Origin: Acidimicrobiaceae bacterium
Lineage (GTDB): Bacteria > Actinomycetota > Acidimicrobiia > Acidimicrobiales > RAAP-2
Reading direction: 5' to 3'
Assembly (NCBI GenBank): GCA_003138815.1
Contig: PLHD01000013.1
Coordinates: 71,003 to 123,158, forward strand
DNA: 52,156 nt
The stretch's first letter is position 1, and the number at the start of each line of letters is the position of its first letter. Position numbers and translations under genes: made by a program. The notes under the pieces were generated by a model. That model had not been told where the DNA came from. It made no database searches and was given only the letters and a program-made list of their open reading frames with translations. This document shows, piece by piece, positions 50,482 through 52,156 of the stretch.

Positions 50482-50488
50482 CACGGTC

Positions 50489-50932
50489 GTGGATGAACAA
50501 CCAAAGAGCATGGAGCGTTGGCTCGGCGACGGCGGCATGTCCATCATCGGCGCGTTGGGCGGTTCCTTCGAGGCCTACGGCGTCGACGGCGAGGACCTCG
50601 GCTGGGTGAACGGGTCGTTCGACCCGAGCGACCTGGCCTGCAACCCCCACGGCTCGGTCCAGGCCGGCGTGCACGCGGTGCTGCTGGACGCGGCGATGAA
50701 CTTCGCCATCAACGCGGCGCTTCGCGGACGCGACCGTACCCAGGCGACCATCGAGTTCACCGTCGAGTTGATGCGCCCGGCATCGAGCGGGCAGCGCTAC
50801 GCGCTGCGCGGCGACGTGGTGCGCCTCGCGCGCCAGATCGCCCACGCCGAGGCCTCGCTCGTCAACGAGAGCGGCGCCTTGGTGAGCCGCGCCACGGGCA
50901 CCTTCCTGGTGCACCGCGTGCAGCGCGACTAG
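50489..50932 (+). CDS. PaaI/hotdog-fold acyl-CoA thioesterase
   Basis: This 147-aa hotdog-fold protein has the PaaI-type core CNPHGSVQAGVHAVLLDAAM (H-G with a downstream Asp), followed by TQATIEFTVELMRPASSGQR, the usual strand pair. It should hydrolyse short or aryl acyl-CoA thioesters in the cytoplasm. The GTG start is at 50489. It is divergent from thiolase (77 nt), so both may share a control region for acyl-CoA metabolism. Its TAG overlaps the pirin stop within CTAG. Confidence 0.87.
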   Translation: MDEQPKSMERWLGDGGMSIIGALGGSFEAYGVDGEDLGWVNGSFDPSDLACNPHGSVQAGVHAVLLDAAMNFAINAALRGRDRTQATIEFTVELMRPASSGQRYALRGDVVRLARQIAHAEASLVNESGALVSRATGTFLVHRVQRD

Positions 50933-51885
50933 ATGTGGTCGGCCGGAATCTGCCCGAGCCGACCCGCCTCGTAGTCCTCGAACGCCTGCTGCAGCTCGGC
51001 GCGCGTGTTCATGACGAAGGGCCCGTAGGTCGCGACCGGCTCGCGAATGGGCTCACCGCCGAGGATGAGCAGCTCGAGGGCCTCGGTGCGCGAGTCCGGG
51101 GACTCGCTGGCCGACAGCACCAGGTAGTCGCCGTCGACCTGCACGGCCATCTGGCCCTCGCTCAGCGGGGTCCGTTCGAGTCCCACGGTGCCCTGGCCGG
51201 CGAGCACGTAGGTGAGGGCGTTGTAGCGCGGTTCCCACGGCAGGGCGAGCTGGCCTCCCGGGAGCAGCGAGACGTGCAGCACCGTGATCGGCGTGTGCGT
51301 GACGCCCGGGCCGCCGGCGTCGCCGAGCGTGCCGGCGATGACGCGGATGATGGCGTCGCCGTTCTCGTTGGTCATCAGCGTCACCGCGTCGGCGCCGATG
51401 TCTTGGTAGCGGGGAGTGGTCATCTTCAGCCGGGCCGGAAGGTTCACCCAGAGCTGGATGCCGTGGAAGAGCCCGCCTGTGTCGATGAGGGCGTCCGGCG
51501 GCCGCTCTATGTGCAGGATCCCCGCTCCCGCGGTCATCCACTGGGTGGCCCCGTTCTCGATCACGCCGCCTCCGCCGATCGAATCCTGGTGCAGGAATGT
51601 GCCCTCGATCATGTAGGTGACGGTCTCGAAACCGCGGTGGGGGTGCCACGGCGTGCCCTTGGGCTCGCCGGGCCCGTAGTCGACCTCACCCATCTGGTCC
51701 AAGTGGACGAACGGATCGAGGTCAGCCTGGGAGATGCCGGCGAAGGCGCGTCGCACGGGGAATCCCTCGCCCTCGAGTCCGCGCGGCGCGGTGGTGACCG
51801 ATGAGACGCGCCGGGGCCGATTGGCGACCGCCACGGCGGCGACCTTGGGCAGTTCGAGCGGGTTCTGTACGGTGATGGCTGGCAT
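50929..51885 (-). CDS. Pirin family protein (bicupin)
   Basis: This 318-aa bicupin has the pirin N-terminal metal block DPFVHLDQMG and WHPHRGFETVTYMIEGTFLH with its His-x-His-x(4)-Glu pattern, followed by WMTAGAGILHIERP. The second cupin begins near residue 180, and GGEPIREPVATYGPFVMNT is the family's C-terminal signature. Some pirins have quercetinase activity or redox-sensing roles; the role here is unknown. ATG 51885 lies 6 nt after a TAGTCT box. It is convergent with the thioesterase, sharing CTAG. Confidence 0.92.
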   Translation of the reverse strand: MPAITVQNPLELPKVAAVAVANRPRRVSSVTTAPRGLEGEGFPVRRAFAGISQADLDPFVHLDQMGEVDYGPGEPKGTPWHPHRGFETVTYMIEGTFLHQDSIGGGGVIENGATQWMTAGAGILHIERPPDALIDTGGLFHGIQLWVNLPARLKMTTPRYQDIGADAVTLMTNENGDAIIRVIAGTLGDAGGPGVTHTPITVLHVSLLPGGQLALPWEPRYNALTYVLAGQGTVGLERTPLSEGQMAVQVDGDYLVLSASESPDSRTEALELLILGGEPIREPVATYGPFVMNTRAELQQAFEDYEAGRLGQIPADHI

Positions 51886-51891
51886 ACCAAC

Positions 51892-51897
51892 AGACTA
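51892..51897 (-). promoter_or_regulatory. -10 box TAGTCT for the pirin gene
   Basis: On the minus strand TAGTCT ends 6 nt before ATG 51885 and overlaps the stop codon of the upstream membrane-protein gene. Confidence 0.4.
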
Positions 51898-52156
51898 ATG
51901 ACGGCCCTCGGCCTTCCTGACGCCGGCGCGCTCTCGCAGCGCCATCGTGGCGACGCCCGCGACGATCAGGCAACTGAACCCGATCGCCACCGTACCCGGG
52001 CCCCAGTTGAGCCCCCCGCGCTCGTGCGAGACCCCGAACCAGTCGGCGAATGACGCGCCCAGTGGCCTGGTCAGTACGTAGGCCGTCCAGAAGGTGCCGA
52101 TGGCGTTGAGGTGCAGGAATCGATACCCGAGGGCGGGAAGCGTCATGAAGGCGGCG
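51895..52156 (-). CDS. Membrane protein, COG4705-like (5' part outside window)
   Basis: The last 86 or so residues of a membrane protein are visible, running off the window end. FLHLNAIGTFWTAYVLTRPL, then GASFADWFG and GLNWGPGTVAIGFSCLIVAG, resemble the C-terminus of a family of uncharacterised multi-pass proteins annotated as membrane-anchored (COG4705), which repeat the N-x(3)-F-W-x-A-Y-x(2)-T-R-P-L-G-A block. The function is unknown. Stop TAG at 51895-51897. Confidence 0.65.
   Translation of the reverse strand, partial: AAFMTLPALGYRFLHLNAIGTFWTAYVLTRPLGASFADWFGVSHERGGLNWGPGTVAIGFSCLIVAGVATMALRERAGVRKAEGRH

Overview
The window is high-GC DNA in which almost every base is coding. It opens with the 3' end of gyrA and ends beside an fhaA-fhaB-pstP-pbpA-pknB-crgA signalling and cell-wall cluster. 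That pairing is typical of the origin-proximal region of Actinomycetota. A proton-type V/A-ATPase replaces anything F-type here, no mycolate or sporulation genes are present, and many genes start only 6-8 nt after a TANNNT -10 box (leaderless mRNA). A deep-branching actinobacterium, perhaps of class Acidimicrobiia, fits best, but this placement is inference from gene content and not a phylogeny.

Layout. 1-11 kb: gyrA end, a cytoplasmic DsbA/FrnE-like oxidoreductase, the wreck of a CoA-transferase gene, an ABC-F protein, a PhnW-like aminotransferase, a phosphate-type MFS carrier with a UspA protein, a methyltransferase, an amidase, an acyl-CoA synthetase and a truncated SDR gene. 11-19.3 kb: a nine-gene V/A-ATPase operon (G/H-C-I-K-F-E-A-B-D) with a UspA gene translationally coupled to its 3' end. 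19.5-30.9 kb: a molybdenum island. It holds moaB, a broken moeA-moaD chimera, moaE, a one-piece [2Fe-2S]/molybdopterin hydroxylase, a molybdate-binding protein, a ModB-ModC fusion permease/ATPase, a MerR-Mop regulator, a damaged moaA, and an MsrP/sulfite-oxidase-like enzyme with its cytochrome b. 30.9-37.7 kb: an acyl-CoA ligase divergent from a complete branched-chain-type ABC importer (livGFHMK), closed by a near-perfect 43-bp hairpin. 37.7-43 kb: a frameshifted small secreted-protein gene, then a Lia-like envelope-stress module (ABC-2 exporter, NarL-type regulator, histidine kinase carrying its own PspC domain, and a divergent PspC/LiaF-like protein) with two matching palindromes in the divergent promoter, then tRNA-Leu(CAG). 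43-49.2 kb: the FHA/PP2C/PBP/STPK cluster, without rodA and pknA. 49.2-52.2 kb: thiolase, PaaI-type thioesterase, pirin and a partial membrane protein.

How it fits together. The molybdenum genes give uptake (modA, modBC), regulation (MerR-Mop), parts of cofactor synthesis (moaB, moaE) and two user enzymes. Two essential cofactor genes in the same island are visibly broken: moaA has lost a radical-SAM cysteine and part of its second cluster site, and moeA carries a stop codon, a frameshift and a deletion that fuses it to the tail of moaD. Either intact copies lie elsewhere or the pathway is decaying while import is kept. Together with the CoA-transferase, SDR and secreted-protein relics this makes five damaged genes in 52 kb. 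The V/A-ATPase with its coupled UspA, the Lia-like module and the kinase/PBP cluster are systems for energy coupling and envelope integrity.
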